A stretch of 64,000 bases of DNA from an uncultured Aquimarina sp. (GCA_947501475.1 CANMWA010000009.1:185540-249539); one strand, 5' to 3'; positions 25,300-34,515 are shown, counted from the first letter of the stretch. Numbers and translations are program-made. The notes: a model not told the origin generated them from the sequence alone.

Positions 25300-28200
25300 T
25301 TAAAAAGCAAATCCAAGAACAAAGACTAATCTACCTCCATCCGAACTGCCAAAGTAACCTACATTAGCGGTGAAAGTATCTAAACCACTCACCCAAAAGG
25401 AGCCACCTACGCTATTGTTCCAGGTATCAGAATCATCGTCCTCTAACCAAACTCTTCCATAATCAAACCCTCCTGTAATACCATATTTTAAAGGTATGAA
25501 ACTGGTTTTGAATTTTCCGAGTTGCAGGCGTAAATCTGTATTTTGGTATAATGAATATTTACCTGTAAACCGTTCATTTCTGAAGCCTCTTAGACTATGT
25601 ACTCCCCCAAGTTGTGCTCCATGATAAAATTCGAAATCGTCACCAAGAATTGCCTTACCACCAAGCTTGGTTGCTAGTACTAGTTTTCCGCTTTTTATCA
25701 ATTTATGGTCTATAGCAAGATGTGGTTCTACATACGTAAATCGGTTTTCGTTATCCCCGCCATCGATATTTGTTTTATAACCAGCGGTAATACCTATATC
25801 CATTCCCAAAGTAGGAAAGGCCAGGTCATTCATGTTTTTAAATTTATAAGAGACTTCTGCTCCGGCATAGGTTTGTTGTTCAAAAACAGTACTATTAGCT
25901 ACAAAAACAGTATTTACAAATCTATCTTCGGTATTTTCTACTTCAAATGATTCTACAAGGGGTTTGAACTGAAAATAACCCCCATCTCTTCCTCTCCAGA
26001 TTAATGATATGGCAGCATTCCATTTTCTAATCCTAACTCGATTAAAATCTAAATCAACTTCATCTTTGTCATATTCTGTATCATTACCAGGGCCAAAGAA
26101 ATTAATAGCAAAATTTGGGCTGGTATATAACCCTTCGATACCAAAATTCCAGTTATGAAAGATATTAGAGAATTCTCCTTTATAAGATACATCAAATCCC
26201 GAAGAACCTGTGTAATATGAAGCACTTATAGAATGTTTTTGAGTAAACGGATTGCGTTGTAAGCCATAATGTGTAAAGTGATTAAGAACACCAATACGCA
26301 AACCATCATCAGGGTTGAATGCGACTAGTGGAAGTAATTGATTAACGTTGTATTTACGTTTTTTATAATCATAATTGTTGATTTCATAATCATCTACTAA
26401 CCATTTTTTTGAACGTTTGTTTACTATTGTATTATTTTTGCCTGTATAGTCATAAAGCTTTATTTTTTTAGTATTTTTAAAGTCATAGGTATCATTTTTC
26501 TTGCCTCCAATAACTTTAATAGTAATCAAGTTATCTCCTTTGCCCTCTACTTTAAAAGTATCATTACCATCAAGGCCATAGATCCATATTTCGTTGGTTT
26601 CTTCTTTTGTGAATGTTCTATTGAATATTCCTAAATCTTTACGATGAATATCTACTTTTGTTTGCCCATTCGGTAATCGGGTAATTTCAAAAAGATCATC
26701 TTTTTGAGTGCCGGCAAGCACTTCGAATTTGTTGAGGTATTCATAATATTTTCTTGCAATGGCAACAATGTTACCTCGTCTTCCTTTAAGTTTGGATTTA
26801 ATTTCATCAATTGTTGTTCCCTTCATTTCTTCAGGAATGCCTTCAAAAGCACCATTGATAATATCATCTGTTAGATTAGTTTGGATACTTTTTGCTTGTT
26901 TTTCCCAATCAGTCCAGTTTGATTGATTTAAGAAAGTCATATCTAGAGGGTAAGGTTCAAAGCTAAACCATTTTGGGCTTGGTAGTTCCTCATCAAAAGA
27001 TTGCATCATTCTAAGAGCTGGGATAGCGCATCTAATAAAAGATAAGAGGCTACCATCAAATACTGAAAATGCTTGATCACGATCTCTTGGAATTGGTTTG
27101 CAAATTTCGGTACCATCTTCCTTTTCAAAACGGGCCCATCTCCATTGATCTTCGTGTCGATCCCAATCACCTATTAGCATATCAAACAATCTTGCTCGAA
27201 TATAAGATGGCTCGTCTACAATAGATCTTCCTGTTTTATGAATTTCTTGTAGCAAATCAGTAGTACTAAGAATATCTTTTGGTTTCCCAAAACTCTTAAG
27301 ATCATTATGATTTGATTCTACTCGTTCTTCAATCATATATAATTCATCTCCATATTCATCATTATATTCTCCTAAGGTTTCTTGTTTTGGCACATAATAT
27401 AACACAGGGTTAGTATGAAAAACTTCGACAGCATCTGCTAATTTATCTATTGCAAAAGGGGTATAAGGATGTGCTGTTGTATAAAAATCTAATAAAAAAC
27501 GATCAGCATAACTATTCTCGAGATCTTCTTCTACAAATTTATCTTGAAATGCGGTGGATTGAATAAACTTGATAGCACTTTTTCGGATTGCTCTCATAAC
27601 ATATTGTTTCCCTTTATTGTCAATTAGGCGTAATGATTTGGATTGATGTCCGCCACCTCTTCTTATAGGTGTTAATCCACCAAGTAAAGTATCTAGAAAT
27701 ACAGTAGGAGCATTTACGGATTTACTATAATAATCTCTATAATGATTTCCCCATAGCCCTTTGTATAGTTTACTTTTTTTGGTTTCGTCTATTGAATATA
27801 CTGAAGCTTTGTGTGTTTTAGCAAAACTGTTTTTGGGTATAAAGGTATACTCGATATTTTTTTTCTCTCCATCTAAAACCATTGTAGAGAAGATCGTATT
27901 TGGAGTTTCATTTTCTAAAGCAAAAAAGTTTATAATGGCTTTTCCATTTTTATAAATATCTAATCGAGAATACCCTTTTTTTGCAGCTGCAAAATTTCCT
28001 TTTGAGACGTTTTTTACTTTTTCGATTTTTGATGCTGCACCGCTAATGATTTGTGGTACACCATATTTGTTAATATACTGTAAGTTTTTATCATGACCCG
28101 AAACAAAAACAGCGTTTTTTGTTTGTCTTACCATTGTCATTAATCGATTTCTTAAACTTCGATATTGTTTATTCTGAAAATCATGTAGAGAAACCCCTGT

Positions 28201-28845
28201 AGTATTGGCAATAAAGCCATGTCTTGAATTAGAGTGTATAGGGTGGTGCATCGCCACAATTTTTATCTTATTCTGAGATTTTTTTAACATCCCTTCAAAT
28301 TCTAAAAAAAACTGAGTTCTGTTTTTAATATTACAATCTTCATTGAGGTAAATGTGATTGTTCCATTTTTCTAGATACCATTGAGAATCTATGGTAATTA
28401 AGACTACATTTTCGCTTATATCTTTTTTCTTAATAGGGCAACCTTCATCTGGGTAGAATTTTGCGTTGCTATTATTTTGGATGAATTTTTCGAGATTACG
28501 TACTCCTTTATGGCCTTTGTTTGCCCATTCATTATGGCCAGGAGTATATATTACTTCACCATTAAAAGTAGATACGGTATTAAGTTGAGTACTTATTGCA
28601 GTTTCTGCATTAGTGTTACTAAAACCTTCTTTTGTAATTGCATTTCCCAAAATTAAAAGGGTAGAAGCATTTATTCTTTGAGCGTCTTTAATAATTTGAT
28701 TTAATATATCTTGATTATCTGTATTTCCTGTATTTGCAGTAATAAAAATAGATTTTTCTATATCTTGAGTATACCCTTGCTGAGCAAGGAAAAAGATACA
28801 TAGAAAATATAGATGTTTTGTGTGAATTAATATTTTCATATACAC
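25300..28845 (-). CDS. Three-part outer-membrane protein: degenerate metallophosphoesterase, kinase-like domain, Omp85 barrel
   Basis: The 1181-residue protein has a signal peptide (about 1-27). Residues 30-310 have a calcineurin-like phosphoesterase layout, but two metal Asp positions are Asn (N38 in ITANTGN, N68 in LILGNAI) and the GNHD motif reads GHNEW. AMHHPIHS and SGHDKN remain. Residues about 380-640 look like an atypical (CotH/Fam20-like) kinase: GGGHQSKSLRL (397-407), IGDWDRHEDQW (558-568) and PIPRDRDQAFS (584-594). The last 350 residues form a BamA/Omp85-type barrel with LRGF and a C-terminal Phe. It should be an outer-membrane protein with large periplasmic or surface domains. It is the first gene of the minus-strand run. 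The kinase-like call is mine from motif resemblance. Confidence 0.75.
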   Translation of the reverse strand: MYMKILIHTKHLYFLCIFFLAQQGYTQDIEKSIFITANTGNTDNQDILNQIIKDAQRINASTLLILGNAITKEGFSNTNAETAISTQLNTVSTFNGEVIYTPGHNEWANKGHKGVRNLEKFIQNNSNAKFYPDEGCPIKKKDISENVVLITIDSQWYLEKWNNHIYLNEDCNIKNRTQFFLEFEGMLKKSQNKIKIVAMHHPIHSNSRHGFIANTTGVSLHDFQNKQYRSLRNRLMTMVRQTKNAVFVSGHDKNLQYINKYGVPQIISGAASKIEKVKNVSKGNFAAAKKGYSRLDIYKNGKAIINFFALENETPNTIFSTMVLDGEKKNIEYTFIPKNSFAKTHKASVYSIDETKKSKLYKGLWGNHYRDYYSKSVNAPTVFLDTLLGGLTPIRRGGGHQSKSLRLIDNKGKQYVMRAIRKSAIKFIQSTAFQDKFVEEDLENSYADRFLLDFYTTAHPYTPFAIDKLADAVEVFHTNPVLYYVPKQETLGEYNDEYGDELYMIEERVESNHNDLKSFGKPKDILSTTDLLQEIHKTGRSIVDEPSYIRARLFDMLIGDWDRHEDQWRWARFEKEDGTEICKPIPRDRDQAFSVFDGSLLSFIRCAIPALRMMQSFDEELPSPKWFSFEPYPLDMTFLNQSNWTDWEKQAKSIQTNLTDDIINGAFEGIPEEMKGTTIDEIKSKLKGRRGNIVAIARKYYEYLNKFEVLAGTQKDDLFEITRLPNGQTKVDIHRKDLGIFNRTFTKEETNEIWIYGLDGNDTFKVEGKGDNLITIKVIGGKKNDTYDFKNTKKIKLYDYTGKNNTIVNKRSKKWLVDDYEINNYDYKKRKYNVNQLLPLVAFNPDDGLRIGVLNHFTHYGLQRNPFTQKHSISASYYTGSSGFDVSYKGEFSNIFHNWNFGIEGLYTSPNFAINFFGPGNDTEYDKDEVDLDFNRVRIRKWNAAISLIWRGRDGGYFQFKPLVESFEVENTEDRFVNTVFVANSTVFEQQTYAGAEVSYKFKNMNDLAFPTLGMDIGITAGYKTNIDGGDNENRFTYVEPHLAIDHKLIKSGKLVLATKLGGKAILGDDFEFYHGAQLGGVHSLRGFRNERFTGKYSLYQNTDLRLQLGKFKTSFIPLKYGITGGFDYGRVWLEDDDSDTWNNSVGGSFWVSGLDTFTANVGYFGSSDGGRLVFVLGFAF

Positions 28846-29210
28846 GAGTTTTAATAATGTCTTGTATGTATTATTCTTTTTTTATTTGATATATTTTTAA
28901 TAGTATTAATGATTAAAAAAACTAACAGGTAACATAAAGGGGGTGTCGCTTTGTGTTTTTTGGATATTCACCAGTATTGGTAAATTGCATTATAGCGGTG
29001 ATCATATTAAGGTTGCCTAAAAGTTTGGTTGTATGGGTTGTTGATTTCATTAGTTATATTGGTTTGACGATAAATTTTAACAAAGCTTTCATTACAAAGT
29101 ATAACAATATCAAAACAGCTATGGCTTTGGTGAATCCAACTTACAAAACCACATAATAATTCATAAGAGAATGATTTTATGATGTCTTAAAATTAATTTC
29201 ATCCATATTT
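28846..29210. other. 365-base intergenic region
   Basis: It contains the presumed promoter region of the 25300-28845 gene, but I found no clear TAnnTTTG element, terminator or repeat. A 67-codon plus-strand frame (28953-29156) is present; its composition is unconvincing and I do not call it a gene. Confidence 0.4.
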
Positions 29211-29873
29211 TTATGCTATTGGCATTGAAACGAATTGAGAATCATAATCAATTATCCCATCTTTTCGCAAGCGACTCATTACATTACTAACCGTTTGCCT
29301 TGAAGTATTAGTAAGGTGTGAAATATCCTTATGTGACAAAAGGTTTTTTGCAACAATTTTATTGTGATCATTATTTTCGCCAAATTCATTGATGTAATCT
29401 TTTATGAATTCTGTGATTCTTGTGTTGCTGTCTTTATATAATAAATCTCTGAGTCTTCGTTCTAGCTTTTTAATTCTTAGACCATATACTTTTAATACCC
29501 CATTTTTTAATGATTTATGTTTTTCCATAATCTTTTCCATTCGATCAGCTTCTATATAACATACAATACAATCCTCTAGAGCAACAGCTTGTTCCTGAGC
29601 TGCGGCTTGTTCATCATATAAAGATAGTTCTCCAAAGATATGGCCCTTCTTTACAATATATTTTACGGTGTCATTAGGAGTATCTACAATCTTAATGGTT
29701 CCTTTTTTAAGAAAAAATATGCTTTTTTTATCTGCGTTTAGTAGTTGAATGGTAGTCCCTTTGTCGATGTTTTCCATCTCAAGAATTTCGCACATACGCA
29801 TCATAGTAATTCTTCCGAGTTTATTAAAAAGATTGAACCCTTCTAGAAACCAATATTTGGTATACGTATTCAA
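29211..29873 (-). CDS. Crp/Fnr family transcription regulator
   Basis: The 220-residue protein has an effector-binding beta barrel (about 25-115, with FFLKKGTIKIV and KKGHIFGELSL), a dimer helix, and a C-terminal winged helix-turn-helix (about 165-212) with ISHLTNTSRQTVSNVMSRLR. It differs clearly from the two paralogues at 13705 and 15707: the recognition helix has RQTVS instead of IESLV, so its DNA site should differ. It is a single gene, with the surface protein gene 365 bases downstream. The signal is unknown. Confidence 0.88.
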   Translation of the reverse strand: MNTYTKYWFLEGFNLFNKLGRITMMRMCEILEMENIDKGTTIQLLNADKKSIFFLKKGTIKIVDTPNDTVKYIVKKGHIFGELSLYDEQAAAQEQAVALEDCIVCYIEADRMEKIMEKHKSLKNGVLKVYGLRIKKLERRLRDLLYKDSNTRITEFIKDYINEFGENNDHNKIVAKNLLSHKDISHLTNTSRQTVSNVMSRLRKDGIIDYDSQFVSMPIA

Positions 29874-30009
29874 AAAAAGTTGGTGTATTAGTTAGGACTG
29901 TTAAAAGTAATGATTTTTGATTATACACTTTCTAAATAAATTTTGGAAACTTACTCTAGACGACAATTGCTAAAAGTTTATTTTTTCAGTTTTAGAACCT
30001 TTAAATGTT

Positions 30010-30034
30010 AAAAGCCCTCGAATTGAGGGCTTTT
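30010..30034 (-). terminator. Rho-independent terminator downstream of ssb
   Basis: A ten-base-pair perfect stem (AAAAGCCCTC / GAGGGCTTTT) with a five-base loop lies 26 bases after the ssb stop codon on the minus strand. Confidence 0.8.
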
Positions 30035-30059
30035 GATGATATATAAAGTGAAAGAATTT

Positions 30060-30395
30060 TTATTTGTTACCCAACATCAATAATTCATTACAAACCACCT
30101 CAGTGATGTATCTTTTTTTACCTTCACTATCTTCATAGTTGCGAGAAGTTAACTTACCTTCTATGGCAACTTCCTGACCTTTGTTCACATATTTCTCTAT
30201 AATATCTGCAGTTTTCCCCCAAGCAACAATATTATGCCATTGGGTGTCTGTGATTTTATCACCTTGTTTGTTGTAGTAATAATCATTTGTAGCAATAGAG
30301 AATTTGGCTAGTTTTTTACCAGATTCAAGATTTACTATTTCTGGTTCTTGTCCTAAGTTTCCAATCAACTGTACTTTGTTTTTAATCGTGTTCAT
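30060..30395 (-). CDS. ssb: Single-stranded DNA-binding protein, short form
   Basis: The 111-residue protein is a single OB fold: NKVQLIGNLGQEPE at the start, FSIATND, DTQWHNIVAWGK (about 51-62) and GQEVAIEGKL (about 73-82) are standard SSB motifs. It stops at MLGNK just after the OB fold and lacks the acidic, Phe-ended tail that recruits repair and replication proteins. It is therefore probably a second, accessory SSB rather than the main replicative one. It is transcribed alone, with its own terminator, after a gene-free upstream region of almost 500 bases. Confidence 0.92.
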   Translation of the reverse strand: MNTIKNKVQLIGNLGQEPEIVNLESGKKLAKFSIATNDYYYNKQGDKITDTQWHNIVAWGKTADIIEKYVNKGQEVAIEGKLTSRNYEDSEGKKRYITEVVCNELLMLGNK

Positions 30396-30892
30396 AATTT
30401 TGTTTTTTTCGTGTTAAACAATTGATACCATGCCCTGAGTTTATTTCAGGATCTTTTAATTATTATCGAATTTTAAACATTTTTGATTGTTAGATAATGC
30501 TTGTTGTTATTCGACAATGCAAACATATAGCGGGCTCTGATTATTACTCGGTTTGGAAGTGTTTAATTTCGTTTGTAACCGTTTGTAGTCGTTTAAAAAT
30601 GAATAATAAGCTGATAGATAGCGCGTTATGTTTTTTTTGGTAGCTATGTTTTTTTAGATTAAAATAAGTGGTTTTAAAAATTGATATCGAATATATAAGT
30701 AAAGATGTGTTTGTTTTTGCATTATTTTCAAGCGAATAAAAACCTTAAGAATACAATTAATTAAGTTTACTAGTCATAAAACTGTAATAGATAAACAAAT
30801 AGAATTTCTTCAAACTAAAGGAGATGAAATAGAATTGATTATATGCCAAAAGACTATCTTTTATTGGCTATTTTCTTAACTTTGTATCCGAA
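30396..30892. other. 497-base intergenic region between divergent ssb and DUF6660 genes
   Basis: This AT-rich divergent promoter region contains a short inverted repeat CCTGA/TCAGG near 30434-30450, of uncertain meaning, and the TAACTTTG element near its right end. I see no gene in it. Confidence 0.45.
30877..30884 (+). promoter_or_regulatory. TAnnTTTG -7 element (TAACTTTG) of the DUF6660 gene
   Basis: A perfect TAnnTTTG match ends 8 bases before the ATG at 30893, implying a very short leader. No good -33 TTG is visible at the usual distance. Confidence 0.45.
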
Positions 30893-31210
30893 ATGAAAGG
30901 ACTAGCATTTATAATATCGATTTTAATACTTTTTTTGTCATTAAAACCTTGTTCAGATGGAAATAACACTGAAGATAAGTTAGCCGATGAGATTAGTGAT
31001 AATCACAACCATCAAGATGATAGTGATGATTCTTGTACTCTTATCTGTATTTGTAGTTGCTGTGGGATCTATATAACTTATGTGCCTGTAAAACATTTTT
31101 CAATAAAAAAGAATCCCGAAATCTCGACTGTGGATTTTTCAAAATACCAATCAAACTATAGGTTTGATTTTCTTTCCAGTATTTGGCAACCACCAAGATT
31201 GATTAGCTAA
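30893..31210 (+). CDS. DUF6660-like small Cys- and His-rich exported protein
   Basis: The 105-residue protein starts with a hydrophobic signal (LAFIISILILFLSL) ending at PCSD. It continues with an Asp/Asn/His-rich stretch (NHNHQDDSDDS, about 42-52) and a cysteine cluster, CTLICICSCCG (about 53-63). In Bacteroidota, small proteins of this kind precede TonB receptor genes, often near metal-efflux genes. The His/Asp and Cys clusters suggest metal binding, but this is inference. The TonB receptor gene follows after 48 bases on the same strand. Confidence 0.75.
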   Translation: MKGLAFIISILILFLSLKPCSDGNNTEDKLADEISDNHNHQDDSDDSCTLICICSCCGIYITYVPVKHFSIKKNPEISTVDFSKYQSNYRFDFLSSIWQPPRLIS

Positions 31211-31258
31211 TAAAGATAAATAAACCACAATTTTTAGTTAATCAAAATACAAAAGTAA

Positions 31259-33439
31259 ATGAATAAAATAATAGTGAGTATACTACTCATCATGCAGTCA
31301 TGCATTTCATTATATGCACAAACAAGCGATATAACAATAAAAGTAATCTCTGAAGACCAAAAAGAGCCATTGGTAGGAGCAACGATCTATTTTAAGGTAT
31401 TAGACAAAGGAAGTATAACCAATTTTGATGGTATAGCTACTTTTACTGATATTTATCATGGAGAACATGAAGTTATTATATCTTATTTAGGCTTTGAGGT
31501 ATTAAAAACATTAATAAAACTACCCACCGATCAGCAATTTATATTCAATTTAAAACCTATAGGTAATGAGTTAGACAAAGTAGTTATACAATCTTCAAGG
31601 AGTACAAGATCTATTAAAAAAATACCGACGCGAATAGAGTATATTGGAGCAGAGGAATTAGGAGAGAAAGCGATGATGAATCCTACCAATATCTCGATGG
31701 TGCTTCGTGAAAGTACAGGGATACAAATGCAACAAACATCTTTGAGTAGTGCTAATACCACGATAAGGATACAAGGTCTCGATGGTCGGTATACACAACT
31801 TTTAAGAGATGGTTTTCCACTATATGGTGGATTTTCTAGCGGATTGAGTATTTTACAGATTCCGCCGTTAGACCTGCAACAATTTGAGATTGTAAAAGGA
31901 AGTTCATCAACATTGTATGGTGGCGGAGCTATTGCTGGTTTAGTCAATATGGTGTCTAAAACACCAGATTTAGAACCCAACCTAGATATTATGCTAACGC
32001 AGACTCAGGCGTTAGGAAGTACAGCCAATATATTTTACAGTAAACGCAATAAAAAAGTTGGAGTAACGCTATACGGTTCTGGGCATTACCAAAAAGTCTA
32101 TGACCCAGAAGATGATGGTTTTAGTAATCTACCCAAAACAAAATCAATTTCGTTTAACCCTAAATTCTTTTACTATCCTTCAGAGAAAACTACTTTCTGG
32201 ATTGGTGTAAACGGAACATACGACGATAGAACAGGTGGTGATGTTACAAAAATCGAAAATGGAGAAGGTGGTATTCATCAATATACCGAAAAAAATATTT
32301 CAAAACGATTAAGCACACAAACGGTGTTTGAAACTGAATTAGATTCAATAAGTTCAATACATGCCAAAAATAGTTTCGCATTTTTTGATAGAGATTTGAA
32401 CATTCCGGATTTAAACTTTGCAGGAGAACAAATCAATACTTTTACTGAAGTAAATTATCAACGGCAAAACTTAAAATCAGAATGGATTTTTGGAACAAAT
32501 TTATATACAGTAAATTTTAATGAGGGCAACAATACATTAAATCGTGACCAAAAAGATGTAACCATTGGTTTTTTTACAAAGAACATTTTAGACCTCTCGG
32601 ATAACTGGATTTTAGAAACAGGCTTAAGAGCTGATTATGCAATGGACTGGGGTTTTTTTCCATTGCCTAGAATTTCTTTGTTATATAAAAATAATGGTGG
32701 ATTTTCGAGCAGAATTGGCGGAGGTTTAGGATATAAAATTCCTGATATTTTTACCGAAGAAGCAGAATTTATAAACTTTGATAATGTGCTTTCTATTAAT
32801 AAAGATGAACTAGAAGCCGAAAAATCTTATGGTGTTAATTTAGATTTTAACTACCAAACAAGCTTGTTTGATCAAGTAGGGTTTTCTATAAATCAATTAT
32901 TTTATCTATCGACAATTAAGGACGGACTGTTATTAAATAGTATAAATAATGACTTCTTTGCATTTGAAAACGCAAGCGATATTATTTTGAGCAAAGGTGC
33001 TGAAACCAATATAAAGTTCACTTACAAAGATTTTAGATGGTTTTTGAACTACGCTATGATTGATGCTCAATTAAACTATTTGGCAGGAAATCCACAAAAA
33101 CCTTTAACCCCAAGGCATAATGCAGGAAGTGTAATCATGTACGAATCTCCAACATGGCGATTTGGCTTTGAGACCTATTATACAGGTAAACAGTTTTTGT
33201 CTAATAGAAATAAAACTACAGATTATATTACTATGGGTTTCCTTGCGATGTATAATTTTAAATGGGGTAGTGTTTTTACAAATTTTGAAAATTTTACCGA
33301 TAGGCGACAAAGTAGGTTTTCGCCATTAGTATTACCACCTCATGAAAATCCAACTTTTCCTGAAATCTATGCGCCTACCGATGGTTTTATTTTTAGCATT
33401 GGAGTTATCCTAAAACCGTTTGGAAATGAAATTGACTAA
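31259..33439 (+). CDS. TonB-dependent outer-membrane receptor
   Basis: The 726-residue protein has a signal peptide (about 1-21), a carboxypeptidase-regulatory-like domain (about 25-105, EPLVGATIYF and ISYLGFE), a plug domain (about 115-235, with RIQGLDGRYTQLLRDGFPLYGGFS and GSSSTLYGGGAIAG) and a 22-strand-type beta barrel to the C-terminus. It should import a ligand powered by TonB. There is no SusD partner beside it, so polysaccharide uptake is unlikely. The upstream Cys/His-rich small protein hints at a metal or metal complex. Confidence 0.93.
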   Translation: MNKIIVSILLIMQSCISLYAQTSDITIKVISEDQKEPLVGATIYFKVLDKGSITNFDGIATFTDIYHGEHEVIISYLGFEVLKTLIKLPTDQQFIFNLKPIGNELDKVVIQSSRSTRSIKKIPTRIEYIGAEELGEKAMMNPTNISMVLRESTGIQMQQTSLSSANTTIRIQGLDGRYTQLLRDGFPLYGGFSSGLSILQIPPLDLQQFEIVKGSSSTLYGGGAIAGLVNMVSKTPDLEPNLDIMLTQTQALGSTANIFYSKRNKKVGVTLYGSGHYQKVYDPEDDGFSNLPKTKSISFNPKFFYYPSEKTTFWIGVNGTYDDRTGGDVTKIENGEGGIHQYTEKNISKRLSTQTVFETELDSISSIHAKNSFAFFDRDLNIPDLNFAGEQINTFTEVNYQRQNLKSEWIFGTNLYTVNFNEGNNTLNRDQKDVTIGFFTKNILDLSDNWILETGLRADYAMDWGFFPLPRISLLYKNNGGFSSRIGGGLGYKIPDIFTEEAEFINFDNVLSINKDELEAEKSYGVNLDFNYQTSLFDQVGFSINQLFYLSTIKDGLLLNSINNDFFAFENASDIILSKGAETNIKFTYKDFRWFLNYAMIDAQLNYLAGNPQKPLTPRHNAGSVIMYESPTWRFGFETYYTGKQFLSNRNKTTDYITMGFLAMYNFKWGSVFTNFENFTDRRQSRFSPLVLPPHENPTFPEIYAPTDGFIFSIGVILKPFGNEID

Positions 33440-33605
33440 AAATAAACAATATGTAGATAAATATTTTTTTAAAATATTTTGAATCAGGGGTAGGGTATGT
33501 TATAGGTATACCGTTATAGATATGTAAACAAAAAAATAATCTGTATAATAACATAGAGTTTGAGGGACAAACGAATTCTATACTATGTAGATTTTTTAAA
33601 TTCAA

Positions 33606-33637
33606 AGATGGGAAGATTTTTTCTTTCCATCTTTTTT
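33606..33637 (+). terminator. Probable terminator after the TonB receptor gene
   Basis: An 11-base stem AGATGGGAAGA / TCTTTCCATCT with one G-T pair is followed by six Ts. It is 167 bases past the stop codon, so the assignment to this gene is likely but not certain. Confidence 0.6.
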
Positions 33638-33656
33638 ACAAGAGTCAAAAAAACAT

Positions 33657-33770
33657 TGTCATTCTGCTCTTTACGATATCTTATTGCTTCCAGTTATAGG
33701 ATCAGGACAGAATCCATAAATTAGTTGAGTTTGTTGTTATGGATCCCGCGCCTAATGGTTCGGGATGACA
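33657..33770. repeat. Imperfect intergenic palindrome with TGTCATTCTG-type ends
   Basis: The outer arms TGTCATTCTG (33657) and CGGGATGACA (33761-33770) are near inverse complements. Inner arms CAGAATCCATAA and TTATGGATCCCG pair again, giving a nested hairpin. Short palindromes with such ends are a common dispersed intergenic repeat type in flavobacteria, from memory. No coding content. Confidence 0.6.
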
Positions 33771-33808
33771 ATTTACTATATGAAGACTCCATAATAGTAT
33801 AATAAAGG

Positions 33809-34420
33809 TTATTTCAATACTTCTTCAATACCAACCGAGCTATCAATTATTGTGTTGTTGTATTTTAATGTCCAACCCAAAGAATTTGTGAGAATATATA
33901 TTTTTTGTAACTCACTAATCAGCCGATTTTGTGAATTAGCAACAAGACTAGATTTTTTTACTTTTTTTTCAAGTTGTTGCACTACTTTTTTCCTGATTAG
34001 TGTATGATCTTTCGGATTAAATTGATTTAACATACCATACTGAAGACTATGATACTTTATATCTGGGTTGATATTAATTTGGGGTTCAGGGATTTTTGTA
34101 ATCACAACAGTTTTAATGTCTTTATTAAGAATATAATCAATTTTACTAAGGTCATACGATACTTCTACTTTGGCATTAACAACAACTAAAGCAGTTTTTA
34201 TAGTAGGAATAAAAGAAAGTACTTTTTTATCCTCTTTATAATTAATCACTTCAGAAAAATGCCCTTCGGTGACGACTAGTTTACCTACATTTTTAATTTG
34301 GTTAAGAATAAGATCAGAGGATTGTAACTCTGTTTTTTTGGTATTGGATTGATCAATAAAATATTTTATTCCAAACGCTAATAGCGCTGTAATTACTGCA
34401 CCGAGTAGAAAATTACGCAT
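33809..34420 (-). CDS. DUF4230 family membrane-anchored protein
   Basis: From M10 of the longer frame (base 34420) the protein is 203 residues with an N-terminal anchor helix (NFLLGAVITALLAFGIKYF). A longer start at 34447 is possible. The soluble part has alternating beta and alpha segments, including LIRKKVVQQLEKKVKKS and ending in LTNSLGWTLKYN. This is the layout of DUF4230 proteins, which are widespread in Bacteroidota and of unknown role. It probably faces the periplasm. It is a lone gene, 95 bases from the DUF4136 lipoprotein gene upstream. Confidence 0.75.
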   Translation of the reverse strand: MRNFLLGAVITALLAFGIKYFIDQSNTKKTELQSSDLILNQIKNVGKLVVTEGHFSEVINYKEDKKVLSFIPTIKTALVVVNAKVEVSYDLSKIDYILNKDIKTVVITKIPEPQININPDIKYHSLQYGMLNQFNPKDHTLIRKKVVQQLEKKVKKSSLVANSQNRLISELQKIYILTNSLGWTLKYNNTIIDSSVGIEEVLK

Positions 34421-34515
34421 AAGGTTAGTTTTGTACAAGTTGAGCATAAATGTACATAAAAAAATATAGCCCTTCTATAAAGAAAGGCTATACTATTGCT
34501 AATACGCTTTAGTTT

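Larger units (their letters stand above)
33440..33808. other. 369-base intergenic region with a terminator-like hairpin and palindromic repeat
   Basis: It lies between the convergent TonB receptor and DUF4230 genes. It holds the hairpin at 33606-33637 and the long imperfect palindrome at 33657-33770. I see no gene. Confidence 0.6.

Noticed and set aside
28953..29156. A 67-codon plus-strand frame in the gap upstream of the three-part outer-membrane protein gene
   Set aside because: Its product is unlike any family I know, the composition is that of random AT-rich DNA, and the region is needed as promoter space.
30431..30452. Inverted repeat CCTGA/TCAGG upstream of ssb as an operator or terminator
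   Set aside because: The stem is only five base pairs with no T run and no known site matches it.
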